The notes beneath the pieces were generated by a model. The model worked only from the letters and a program-made list of their open reading frames with translations. It ran no database searches and had not been told where the DNA came from. From an uncultured Treponema sp. (lineage in GTDB: Bacteria; Spirochaetota; Spirochaetia; Treponematales; Treponemataceae), in contig CALBGU010000209.1 in NCBI GenBank assembly GCA_937893155.1, forward strand, positions 1-5,796: DNA of 5,796 nucleotides, given 5' to 3'. How positions within the stretch are numbered: the first letter of the stretch is position 1; every line of letters begins with the position of its first letter. The position numbers were made by a program, and so were the translations under genes. Positions 1 to 5,796 of the stretch are shown here, in pieces.

Positions 1-84
1 ATTCACTGTCCGAAGAGTCGGTGAGTGAATTCTTTTTCAGGAATTCACTGTCCGAGCAGTCGGAGAGAGAATTCTTTTTCAAGA
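1..84. repeat. Two tandem copies of a 42-bp hairpin-forming repeat
   Basis: Unit 1 (1-42) and unit 2 (43-84) match at 37 of 42 positions by my count, and a third copy starts at 85 but diverges after about four bases. Each unit contains an imperfect inverted repeat. In unit 1, 1-7 pairs with 24-30 and 10-13 with 18-21, around a four-base loop. In unit 2 the same fold is kept: one outer pair is lost (T49/A66 side), but a T-T mismatch of unit 1 becomes a T-A pair (51/64). GAATTC occurs at 27, 41, 69 and 83, a regular 14/28/14 spacing, and 69-76 with 81-88 forms a perfect 8-bp stem over a four-base loop, so two alternative folds exist. The array may continue to the left of the window. Function is unknown: candidates are a terminator pair for an upstream gene or an intergenic REP-like element. 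Confidence 0.85.
43..80 (+). terminator. Possible rho-independent terminator (second repeat hairpin plus T-run)
   Basis: The hairpin of repeat unit 2 (43-72) is followed directly by a T-rich tract at 72-79 interrupted by one C. Unit 1 has the same hairpin and tract (1-30, then 30-37). Both look like plus-strand intrinsic terminators for a gene lying to the left of the window. The stem has mismatches and no compact GC-rich core beyond four pairs, so termination strength is doubtful. Confidence 0.35.
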
Positions 85-167
85 ATTCGTTTTCTGCGGG
101 GATAACGCGGAGAGTGCGAAGCGGTAATCACGATTCCAAAATGGTAGATTAAAATGAAGCAATAGTG

Positions 168-173
168 TATACT
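168..173 (+). promoter_or_regulatory. Possible -10 box of the ileS promoter (TATACT)
   Basis: TATACT matches the sigma-70-type -10 consensus at five of six positions. It would place transcription start near 180, giving a leader of about 28 nt that still includes the Shine-Dalgarno at 191-195. No good -35 hexamer is seen 16-18 bases upstream (the best 17-bp-spaced hexamer, 145-150, matches TTGACA at only three positions), so the call rests on the -10 alone. No T-box, riboswitch or leader peptide was recognised in 85-207. Confidence 0.35.
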
Positions 174-207
174 CTGAATAAAAATTTAACAGGAGTTTCA
201 AGCCGCT

Positions 208-3200
208 ATGTATAAGAGTGTTGACCCAAAGGCTGATTTCCCGAAGCAAGAAGAAGAAATCTTGAAGTTCTGGGAAGAAAATGACACGTTTAGGAAGTCT
301 GTGTCGCAGAGAGAAGGCGCAGAGGATTTTATTTTCTATGACGGTCCGCCGTTTGCAACTGGTTTGCCGCATTTTGGGCACTTTATCCCTTCGACGATAA
401 AGGATATTATCCCGCGATACCAGACAATGAAGGGAAAACGTGTTTCTCGCCGCTTTGGGTGGGACTGCCACGGGCTTCCTGTTGAAAATCTCATCGAAAA
501 AGAGCTTGGAATTAACTCAAAACACGAAATTGAGGCGTATGGAGTCGCCGCTTTCAACGATAAATGCCGCGCTTCTGTGTTGAAATATACGGGCGAATGG
601 CGCAAAACGATTACGCGTATGGGTCGTTGGGTCGATTTTGACAACGATTACAAGACGATGAACGCGGATTATATGGAATCGATTTGGTGGGTGGCGAAAT
701 CGCTGTGGGAAAAGGGCAGAATTTACGAGGGAAAGTACATTTTGCCGTATTGTCCGCGCTGTGCGACCGTTCTTTCAACTCACGAGCTGGCGCAGGGCTA
801 CAAAGAGAAGCAAGACCCTGCTATTACGATTCGTTTCAAGGCATTGACGAGCTCTGACGCGCTGGGCGACAAGGATTTTGCGAACGGCAAAACGTATTTC
901 CTCGCTTGGACGACAACGCCGTGGACACTGCCGAGCAATTTGGGCTTGTGTATGGGCGGCGAAATCGACTATGTGAAGATTCTCGACAAGAGCTCGCTCG
1001 ATTATTACATCTTGGCAGAGAGCCGCCTTGCCTCTTACTACAAAAAAGCCGAAGATTACGAGATTATCTATAGAAGAAAGGGCGCGGATTTCATCGGCTG
1101 CACCTATGAGCCGCTCTTTCCGTATTTTGCACGACTCTCGGACGCGGCGACTTGCGAAAAAGAGAGCGGACAGAAGTGCGAAAAGGGCGCGTTCAGGCTC
1201 TTTAATGCGGATTATGTTTCCACAGAAGACGGTACGGGTATCGTTCATATCGCGCCGGCGTTCGGCGAGGACGATAGCAAGGTGTTCGCGGGAAGCGGCG
1301 TGCCGTTCGTCGAGCCGATTGACGCAGAATGCCGCTTTACAAAGGAAGTAGCGGACTATGTCGGCGTGTTCGTCAAGGACGCAGACAAAGATATTATGGA
1401 CCGCCTCAAGAAAGAGGGCAAATTAGTCAAGCGCGACACCGTAAATCACCAGTATCCGCACTGTTGGCGATGCGGAAGCCCGTTGATTTATCGCGGTATC
1501 GGCTCGTGGTTTGTCCGCGTTGCCGACCATCACGACGAACTTTTGAGAGCAAACAGCCAGATTATGTGGCAGCCTGCGCATATCAAAGAGGGACGCTTCG
1601 GAAAATGGCTTGCAGGCTCTCGCGACTGGGCAATCAGCCGAAATCGCTACTGGGGCAACCCGATTCCGATTTGGAAATGCGAGGACTGCGGCGAGGCGGT
1701 GTGTGTTGGCTCTCGCGACGAGCTGAAAGAGCTTTCGGGCGTGTATCCTGAGGATTTGCACAAGCAGTATGTAGACAAAATCACGATTCCGTGCAAGTGC
1801 GGCGGCGTGAAAAAGAGAATTCCTGAGGTGTTTGACTGCTGGTTTGAGTCGGGTTCAATGCCGTACGCGCAATTACACTATCCGTTTGAGAACAAAGAGT
1901 TCTTTGAGAAGCATTTTCCTGCCGATTTCATCAGCGAAGGACTTGACCAGACACGCGGTTGGTTCTATACATTGACCATTTTGGCGAGTTCTCTCTTTGA
2001 TAAGCCTGCGTTTAAGAACTGCATTGTCAACGGCATTGTTTTAGCCGCCGACGGTCGCAAGATGTCGAAGAGTTTGCGCAATTACACCGACCCAGTTGAA
2101 GCGATTAACAAGTTCGGTGCGGACGCAATCCGCTTGTTCTTGATGCATTCCGCCGTTGTTCGTGCCGATGAGATTCGTTACAGCGACGAGGGCGTGCGCG
2201 ACGTGGTGAAGAGCATTATTTTGCCGCTCTGGAACAGCTATTCTTTCTTTGTGCAGTACGCAAATATCGACGGCGTTACCTGCACGGGACACGAGTTTGA
2301 CGAGAAATTGCCTGCAAATCCGCTTGACCGCTGGATTTTGTCGGTGAGCCAGAAGATGGTGAAAGATGTTACGGAGGCTCTCGACCGCTACGACTTGAGC
2401 GCGGCGATTGACCCGATGTTGCAGTTCATCGACCAAGTGAACAACTGGTATATTCGCCGAAATCGCCGCAGATTCTGGAAGAGCGGAAACGATGCGGACA
2501 AACTTGAGGCGTACGGTTCGCTGTATACGGCGTTGAAGACGTTTGCGCTGGTTGCAAGCCCGTTCATTCCGTTCCTTGCCGAAGAGATGTGGCAGAATTT
2601 GAAGACGGCGGAGGACAAAGAGAGCGTGCATTTGATGGATTATCCTGTGTATAACGAGCGATTCCACGATGCAGAGCTTGAATTCCAGATGGCGACGGTG
2701 CAAAAAGCCGTGATTATGGGGCGTTCTTTGCGCGACCAGTTCAATTTGAAGAACCGACAGCCGCTGTCTTCGGTGGTTCTTGTTACGCGCAATGCGGACG
2801 AGAAGAAGGTTTTGGCGAGTATGCAGGAAACCATTGCGGAAGAGCTGAACGTGAAGGCGGTTGACTTCCACGAGAGAGAAGATGAGCTTGTGGAATACAG
2901 CGCAAAGGCGAATTTCAAGGTGTTGGGCAAGCAGCTCGGCGCGAAGATGAAGCTGGCGGCGGCACAAATCGCGAAACTTTCGGGCGAGGCGATTGCAGAA
3001 ATCCTTGACGGCAAGAAAGTGTGCGTGAATGTGGACGGCGCGGACGTGGAGCTGACGACGGAAAATATCATCGTGGAGCGAAAAGAGAAAGAAGACCTCA
3101 AGGTCATCAACGACGGCACGCTTACCGTTGCGCTCGACACGAAGATTACGGACAGCCTCAAGAAAGAAGGCTATGTGCGCGATTTGGTTCGCGGTATTCA

Positions 3201-3414
3201 GGATTTGCGAAAGAAGAGCGGCTTTGAAATCACGGACAGAATTAACTTGGTTATCTCTGGCGACGCGGATTTGAAGAGCGCGTTCGAGATGTTCAAGGAT
3301 TTTATTGCGTCGGAAACGCTCGCGGCTTCTGCCAACTGGAGCGCGGACATCGCTGGCGCAACAGAGGTCAAGGCTGACGAAAAATCTTGGCTGATTAGCG
3401 TAGCAAAGGCATAA
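208..3414 (+). CDS. ileS: Isoleucyl-tRNA synthetase, eukaryote-like type 2 (IleRS2)
   Basis: This cytoplasmic class I aminoacyl-tRNA synthetase charges tRNA-Ile with isoleucine using ATP and hydrolyses mischarged valine. The 1068-residue protein appears complete. The HIGH motif is HFGH at 55-58, within PPFATGLPHFGHF. CPRC lies at 182-185. The editing (CP1) domain shows WTTTPWTLPSN at 234-244 and GTGIVHIAPAFGEDD at 342-356. Further cysteine pairs are at 419/422, 491/494 and 529/531. KMSKS is at 618-622. The anticodon-binding helical region has NPLDRW (704-709), NNWYIRRNRRRFW (745-757) and PFIPFLAEEMW (785-795). The HFGH form, the APAFGEDD editing motif and the overall length fit the type 2 (eukaryotic-like) IleRS group, known in other bacteria for low sensitivity to mupirocin; that property is inferred here, not shown. 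The start at 208 has AGGAG at 191-195, a rather long 12-nt spacer. MYKSVDPK is a typical type 2 N-terminus. The gene is single, with no operon partner in the window. Confidence 0.97.
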   Translation: MYKSVDPKADFPKQEEEILKFWEENDTFRKSVSQREGAEDFIFYDGPPFATGLPHFGHFIPSTIKDIIPRYQTMKGKRVSRRFGWDCHGLPVENLIEKELGINSKHEIEAYGVAAFNDKCRASVLKYTGEWRKTITRMGRWVDFDNDYKTMNADYMESIWWVAKSLWEKGRIYEGKYILPYCPRCATVLSTHELAQGYKEKQDPAITIRFKALTSSDALGDKDFANGKTYFLAWTTTPWTLPSNLGLCMGGEIDYVKILDKSSLDYYILAESRLASYYKKAEDYEIIYRRKGADFIGCTYEPLFPYFARLSDAATCEKESGQKCEKGAFRLFNADYVSTEDGTGIVHIAPAFGEDDSKVFAGSGVPFVEPIDAECRFTKEVADYVGVFVKDADKDIMDRLKKEGKLVKRDTVNHQYPHCWRCGSPLIYRGIGSWFVRVADHHDELLRANSQIMWQPAHIKEGRFGKWLAGSRDWAISRNRYWGNPIPIWKCEDCGEAVCVGSRDELKELSGVYPEDLHKQYVDKITIPCKCGGVKKRIPEVFDCWFESGSMPYAQLHYPFENKEFFEKHFPADFISEGLDQTRGWFYTLTILASSLFDKPAFKNCIVNGIVLAADGRKMSKSLRNYTDPVEAINKFGADAIRLFLMHSAVVRADEIRYSDEGVRDVVKSIILPLWNSYSFFVQYANIDGVTCTGHEFDEKLPANPLDRWILSVSQKMVKDVTEALDRYDLSAAIDPMLQFIDQVNNWYIRRNRRRFWKSGNDADKLEAYGSLYTALKTFALVASPFIPFLAEEMWQNLKTAEDKESVHLMDYPVYNERFHDAELEFQMATVQKAVIMGRSLRDQFNLKNRQPLSSVVLVTRNADEKKVLASMQETIAEELNVKAVDFHEREDELVEYSAKANFKVLGKQLGAKMKLAAAQIAKLSGEAIAEILDGKKVCVNVDGADVELTTENIIVERKEKEDLKVINDGTLTVALDTKITDSLKKEGYVRDLVRGIQDLRKKSGFEITDRINLVISGDADLKSAFEMFKDFIASETLAASANWSADIAGATEVKADEKSWLISVAKA

Positions 3415-3419
3415 CCTCA

Positions 3420-3452
3420 CCCCCTATCCCCCTCTCCTTAAAGGCGAGGGGG
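3420..3452. repeat. C/G-rich imperfect palindrome (REP-like) at the ileS/RM boundary
   Basis: Beginning six bases after the ileS stop, 3428-3439 pairs with 3441-3452 (12 positions, one T-C mismatch at 3435/3445) around a single base, effectively a long stem with an A/T-rich tip. The left arm is preceded by a near copy of its own outer part: CCCCCTAT at 3420-3427, then CCCCCTCT at 3428-3435. No T-run follows (TAATATCTGG), so it is not a standard intrinsic terminator, though such a stable stem could still stall transcription or protect the ileS mRNA end. From memory, similar CCCCCTCTCC/GGAGAGGGGG palindromes recur between genes in several phyla. Whether this one is multicopy in its genome cannot be told from the window. 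Confidence 0.75.
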
Positions 3453-3459
3453 TAATATC

Positions 3460-3468
3460 TGGTATATA
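3460..3468 (+). promoter_or_regulatory. Possible extended -10 promoter of the RM operon (TGGTATATA)
   Basis: TG-N-TATATA fits the extended -10 form, which can work with a poor -35. The -35 position (about 3440-3445) falls inside the palindrome and does not resemble TTGACA. Predicted transcription start is about 3475-3476, three or four bases before the ATG at 3479. That would make the first RM transcript nearly leaderless, which agrees with the absence of a Shine-Dalgarno sequence before that ATG. Confidence 0.35.
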
Positions 3469-3478
3469 GCGTTGAATT

Positions 3479-4264
3479 ATGTTGAACGACGGCGAAGATT
3501 GGAAAACAACAGATGTGAATGTAGAAAGTCTCTGGCTTATCGACAAGCGCGATAATTCAGGCAAGCACGAAAATAATTATCACGGCAATTTTGTTCCTCA
3601 GATTCCTTATCAACTCATTAAACGCTACAAGACTGAGGGCGATACAGTGCTGGAATTGTTTGCGGGAAGCGGAACAACGCTGTACGAGTGCGAAAAACTG
3701 AATCGAAATTACATTGGATTCGACATAAACGACAAGATGATTGCACATATTTATCAAAAAATGATTGATACAGCGAATATCGATTTTATTGTGAATAACT
3801 GCGATGTTTGTAATACCGAAAAAATGCAGGCGATGATTGTGCAATTTTTGCAGAAAGAAAAAAAATCGGCTGTAGATTTTCTGATTGCGCATCCGCCATA
3901 TATGGATATAGTAAAATTTACAGAAAAAAGCGAAGATTTGTCTAATATTACGGATTTAAATATATTTATCGAAAAATTTACACTTGCAATGAAAAATGCA
4001 CTTGCGTATCTTGAGAAAAACAAGTATTTTGCTGTTGTTATCGGCGATGTGTATAAGAAAAGCGAGGTTGTGCCGCTTGGTTTTTATGTGATGAATGCGA
4101 TAAAGCAGCACTTCAAGGTGAAATTGAAAGGAATTATTGTCAAAAATATTGAGGGAAATCGCGGAAAAATCGGTTCTCTGGGGATTTGGAAATATAGGGC
4201 ATTACAAAGCGATTATTTTTTGTTCAAACACGAATATATTTTTGTATTCAAGAAGGAATTTTAG
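3479..4264 (+). CDS. DNA methyltransferase, amino (N4-cytosine/N6-adenine) type, RM component M1
   Basis: This 261-residue SAM-dependent DNA methyltransferase probably protects one strand of the site cut by the following nuclease. The order is motif X first (about 35-47, HGNFVPQIPYQLI), then motif I LELFAGSGTT (58-67, SAM binding), an acidic motif II FDIN (81-84), a motif III-like NCDV (107-110), catalytic motif IV HPPY (138-141) and a hydrophobic strand FAVVIGD (184-190). The C-terminal part contains VKNIEGNRGK (221-230) and FKHEYIFVFKK (249-259), which I recall as typical of this RM methylase group. HPPY in place of DPPY, NPPY or SPPY leaves the target base (A or C) open. An in-frame stop at 3473-3475 excludes an earlier ATG. 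No Shine-Dalgarno precedes 3479, so the transcript may be near-leaderless, or translation may begin at the adjacent TTG (3482). The gene abuts the nuclease gene directly and is AT-rich compared with ileS. Confidence 0.88.
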   Translation: MLNDGEDWKTTDVNVESLWLIDKRDNSGKHENNYHGNFVPQIPYQLIKRYKTEGDTVLELFAGSGTTLYECEKLNRNYIGFDINDKMIAHIYQKMIDTANIDFIVNNCDVCNTEKMQAMIVQFLQKEKKSAVDFLIAHPPYMDIVKFTEKSEDLSNITDLNIFIEKFTLAMKNALAYLEKNKYFAVVIGDVYKKSEVVPLGFYVMNAIKQHFKVKLKGIIVKNIEGNRGKIGSLGIWKYRALQSDYFLFKHEYIFVFKKEF

Positions 4265-4948
4265 ATGACAAAGACTGAATTATTTTTGCAACTTGCACAG
4301 CCTGATGAAAAGGGCTTTTCTCGGTGGGTTTTGGCGACGGAATTTGTTGGCGAATATAAAGAATTACAGCTTGGAAACGGCGGAAGTTGGTGCAGAGCAA
4401 GTTCGTCGCTTGCAAAGAAATATCTCGTTGAATTTGACAAGTCTTTGACCTCGGGAAACTCTATTGATGCAGTTAGATTGAATGGTTTTAATACAAACAA
4501 GACGTTTAGCCAAAATATTCGAGCCGATATAAAGGAATTTTACAAAAATCAAAATTGTGTAATGCTTGGTGTTCAAGGAAACTCTGAAAACACAAAAATT
4601 GAAATCGACCACAAAGACGGACGCAAAGATGATTGGCGTGTTTCTGATGTAAAAACACAAAAGTTAGAGGATTTTCAGCCTCTTTGTAAAGCTGCAAACG
4701 ACGCAAAAAGACAGATTTGTAAGCGATGTAAGGAAACTGACAAGAGGTGGAATGCAAAAAATCTAAAAGGAAATCCGTATCCGTTTTATGAAGGCGATGA
4801 AAACTATACGGAAGAGTTAGGCTGTGTTGGTTGCTATCAATTCGACCCCGTTGAATATAGAAAAAAGTCTGCGCTTCGCATTGCAAAAGAAGCCGTTGAA
4901 AACACGGTTGCATTTATCATGAATAAACTTTACGGAGATGAGAAATGA
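4265..4948 (+). CDS. HNH type II restriction endonuclease with two CxxC zinc-type pairs
   Basis: This 227-residue protein is probably the nuclease of the system. The HNH (beta-beta-alpha-metal) core is IEIDHKDGRKDD (112-123, with D115 and general-base H116), then DFQPLCKAANDAKR (136-149, with N145). CxxC pairs at 152/155 and 187/190 probably hold a structural zinc, as in many HNH restriction enzymes. The last pair leads into CYQFDPVEYRK (190-200). The N-terminal half (GFSRWV at 17-22, GNGGSWCR at 37-44) has no catalytic motif I recognise and is a likely DNA-recognition part. The layout agrees with HNH type II enzymes as I remember them; the recognition site cannot be read from the sequence. 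AAGGA at 4253-4257, seven bases before the ATG, fixes the start. The ATG follows the M1 stop with no gap, and the stop overlaps the next ATG by four bases, so coupled translation is expected. A homing or other HNH nuclease is less likely given the flanking methylases. Confidence 0.85.
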   Translation: MTKTELFLQLAQPDEKGFSRWVLATEFVGEYKELQLGNGGSWCRASSSLAKKYLVEFDKSLTSGNSIDAVRLNGFNTNKTFSQNIRADIKEFYKNQNCVMLGVQGNSENTKIEIDHKDGRKDDWRVSDVKTQKLEDFQPLCKAANDAKRQICKRCKETDKRWNAKNLKGNPYPFYEGDENYTEELGCVGCYQFDPVEYRKKSALRIAKEAVENTVAFIMNKLYGDEK

Positions 4949-5469
4949 AATATAAATATACTGCAGAAGAACTTTTTGAATTGCCAGAATATAAAGAAAG
5001 TTTTTATGCTGATTTCGGCGACCCAGAAAAAGATTTTTCGGTGAAAGAAAAAATCGACAAGGATTTTGCGCATACAGAAAATTATTCCGAAAACATTTTT
5101 TACCACGCAGGAAACGGAACTAATGAGCTAGGTTTGGGCAAAGGACTGTATCTTGGTAAAGATAAAATAGCATTGCATAACTTTTACAATCTTGTCAGCG
5201 AGTATGGGAACTCTATGAAAACTTATGAAGGTAATCCGCATTTTCTTGATTTGACAGAGCCTCATTCGATTGAAAACTTTGAAAAAGAAGCTATTAGAAA
5301 GTACGGCGAGCAAAAAGATAAAAATCACTTGCGATTAGCGACAATCGATAACGGTTTTGACGGAATAAGATATTTTGACCCGAGCGCAACGGGCGAAGAA
5401 TTTGTACTTTTTAACGCTGATAAAGTTAAGTTGATTCATGAAGAAGTTTTTGTGGAGTATGACAAATGA
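4945..5469 (+). CDS. ADP-ribosyltransferase-like fold protein embedded in the RM operon (function unknown)
   Basis: A 174-residue soluble protein with no signal peptide or membrane segment. I see an ART-like motif set: IFYHAG (51-56, H54) for the first strand, then GKGLYLGKDKIALHNFYN (65-82, Y69) matching the G-x-Y/F strand and following helix of H-Y-E type ADP-ribosyltransferases, then NPHFLDL (97-103), NGFDGIRYF (136-144) and EEFVLFNADKVKLI (151-164, E151/E152 as candidate catalytic Glu). The end pattern DGI...EEFVLFN..KVK is characteristic of the small ART-like domains found in phage polyvalent proteins and toxins. By family knowledge such domains use NAD+ to modify a protein or nucleic acid; the target here is unknown. 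GGAG at 4934-4937 lies seven bases before the ATG. ATGA overlaps at both ends couple it to the nuclease and to M2. A related nuclease fold or an inactive scaffold remains possible. The gene is a confident ORF; the fold is a motif-based judgement. Confidence 0.6.
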   Translation: MKYKYTAEELFELPEYKESFYADFGDPEKDFSVKEKIDKDFAHTENYSENIFYHAGNGTNELGLGKGLYLGKDKIALHNFYNLVSEYGNSMKTYEGNPHFLDLTEPHSIENFEKEAIRKYGEQKDKNHLRLATIDNGFDGIRYFDPSATGEEFVLFNADKVKLIHEEVFVEYDK

Positions 5470-5796
5470 ACTATATCGGGTCAAAGTTGAAATTATGTCA
5501 GGATTTTCTTCCGTCAACAATAAAAGGTGTATGCGGAGAAGATTTGTCTACAATGACGTTTTGCGATATTTTTGCAGGAACGGGAATTGTCGGGCGGACT
5601 TTCAAAACATCTGTAAAACAAGTTATTGCTAATGATATAGAATATTACAGCTATGTTTTGAACAAAAATTACATCGAAAATCATCTTGAACTTTCCAGAA
5701 AAGAAAATCTAGTGAAAGAACTAAATTCTATTCCGCTTATTGATAATGGTTTTATCTATAAAAACTATTGCCTTGGCGGAAACGGCGAGCGGCAGT
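5466..5796 (+). CDS. D12-class (Dam-like) N6-adenine DNA methyltransferase M2, 3' end outside the window
   Basis: The reading frame stays open from the ATG at 5466 to the window edge, giving 110 residues of the N-terminus. YIGSK (3-7) is the motif X start of alpha-class D12 adenine methyltransferases. FCDIFAGTGIVG (32-43) is motif I for SAM binding. NDIEYYSY (56-63) is motif II with its acidic residue. GGNGERQ (104-110) begins the region that in relatives precedes the target-recognition domain. The catalytic DPPY motif lies beyond the window, so activity cannot be judged. GGAG at 5454-5457, eight bases upstream, supports the start, and the ATG overlaps the stop of the ART-like gene as ATGA. 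It probably methylates adenine on the strand that M1 does not modify. Family length is typically about 260-300 residues, so well over half of the gene is missing here. Confidence 0.88.
   Translation, partial: MNYIGSKLKLCQDFLPSTIKGVCGEDLSTMTFCDIFAGTGIVGRTFKTSVKQVIANDIEYYSYVLNKNYIENHLELSRKENLVKELNSIPLIDNGFIYKNYCLGGNGERQ

Larger units (their letters stand above)
3479..5796 (+). other. Type II restriction-modification operon (M1 - R - ART-like - M2), right end outside the window
   Basis: Four same-strand genes are packed with zero-base or 4-bp overlapping junctions (4264/4265, ATGA at 4945-4948, ATGA at 5466-5469). Base composition drops at the boundary: the 60-base line at 2941 has 35 G/C, whereas the lines at 4201, 4621 and 5161 have 14, 23 and 19. 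Two unrelated methyltransferases around one HNH nuclease suit an asymmetric recognition site, which needs separate methylation of each strand. No control (C) protein gene, integrase or transposase is visible. Acquisition by transfer is inferred from composition and content; no direct repeats marking insertion were identified. Confidence 0.75.

Noticed and set aside
1..84. CRISPR array
   Set aside because: The two 42-bp units are directly adjacent with no variable spacers, and no cas gene is present.
85..207. T-box or other aminoacyl-tRNA-responsive leader for ileS
   Set aside because: The region is short, and I found no T-box consensus (TGGNACCGCG-like) and no terminator/antiterminator pair directly before the start codon.
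79..471. Minus-strand frame of 130 codons over the ileS leader and 5' end
   Set aside because: About two thirds of it is antisense to the conserved IleRS N-terminus including HFGH, and the translation is not protein-like. The ileS reading explains the region.
2041..3420. Long minus-strand open frame of 459 codons opposite the 3' part of ileS
   Set aside because: It lies wholly antisense to the conserved anticodon-binding and C-terminal regions of IleRS, its translation has no recognisable motif and is rich in Arg/His/Leu as expected of a shadow frame, and no start signal supports it.
3428..3452. Standard rho-independent terminator for ileS
   Set aside because: The stem is strong but is followed by TAATATCTGG instead of a T-run, so it is listed as a palindromic repeat.
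4265..4948. Homing endonuclease or group I intron-encoded HNH protein
   Set aside because: It abuts a methylase gene in a coupled operon with a second methylase downstream, and the CxxC arrangement and length suit a type II restriction enzyme. No intron or intein boundary is seen.
5438..5632. Plus-strand 64-codon frame crossing the ART-like/M2 junction
   Set aside because: It is out of frame with both clear genes and has no recognisable motif. The overlapping frame from 5466 encodes YIGSK and FCDIFAGTGIVG and runs to the window end.

Overview
The window shows a housekeeping gene followed by what looks like a horizontally acquired restriction-modification (RM) cassette. The left part, at roughly half GC, holds one complete isoleucyl-tRNA synthetase gene (ileS, 208-3414). 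It is of the eukaryote-like type 2 form. The right part (3479-5796) is clearly AT-richer and holds four tightly packed genes on the same strand, the last cut off by the window edge. The organism is a bacterium of moderate GC. The IleRS sequence and composition remind me of Fibrobacter or Treponema, but this is an impression from memory and not a firm assignment.

Layout. Positions 1-84 carry two copies of a 42-bp tandem repeat, each able to fold into a hairpin followed by a T-rich run; the window starts inside or at the edge of this array. Positions 85-207 are the ileS leader, with a possible -10 box and a Shine-Dalgarno sequence. After ileS, positions 3420-3452 form a strong C/G-rich imperfect palindrome. 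It sits at the composition break. A possible extended -10 box follows only a few bases before the first RM gene.

The RM cassette reads: M1, an amino-group (N4/N6) DNA methyltransferase with motif order X-I-IV and an HPPY catalytic motif; R, an HNH nuclease with two CxxC pairs; a 174-aa protein with ADP-ribosyltransferase-like (ART-like) motifs; and M2, the N-terminal 110 residues of a D12/Dam-class adenine methyltransferase. M1 and R abut directly. R/ART-like and ART-like/M2 each overlap by ATGA. Each gene from R onward has its own well-placed Shine-Dalgarno sequence, so the set is almost certainly one operon.

Two unlike methyltransferases around one nuclease is the arrangement expected of a type II system with an asymmetric site (often type IIS), where each strand needs its own methylase. 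The ART-like gene between the nuclease and the second methylase is the least expected part and the best candidate for undescribed biology here. It could modify a partner, act as a second toxic effector, or be a passenger. The sequence alone does not decide.
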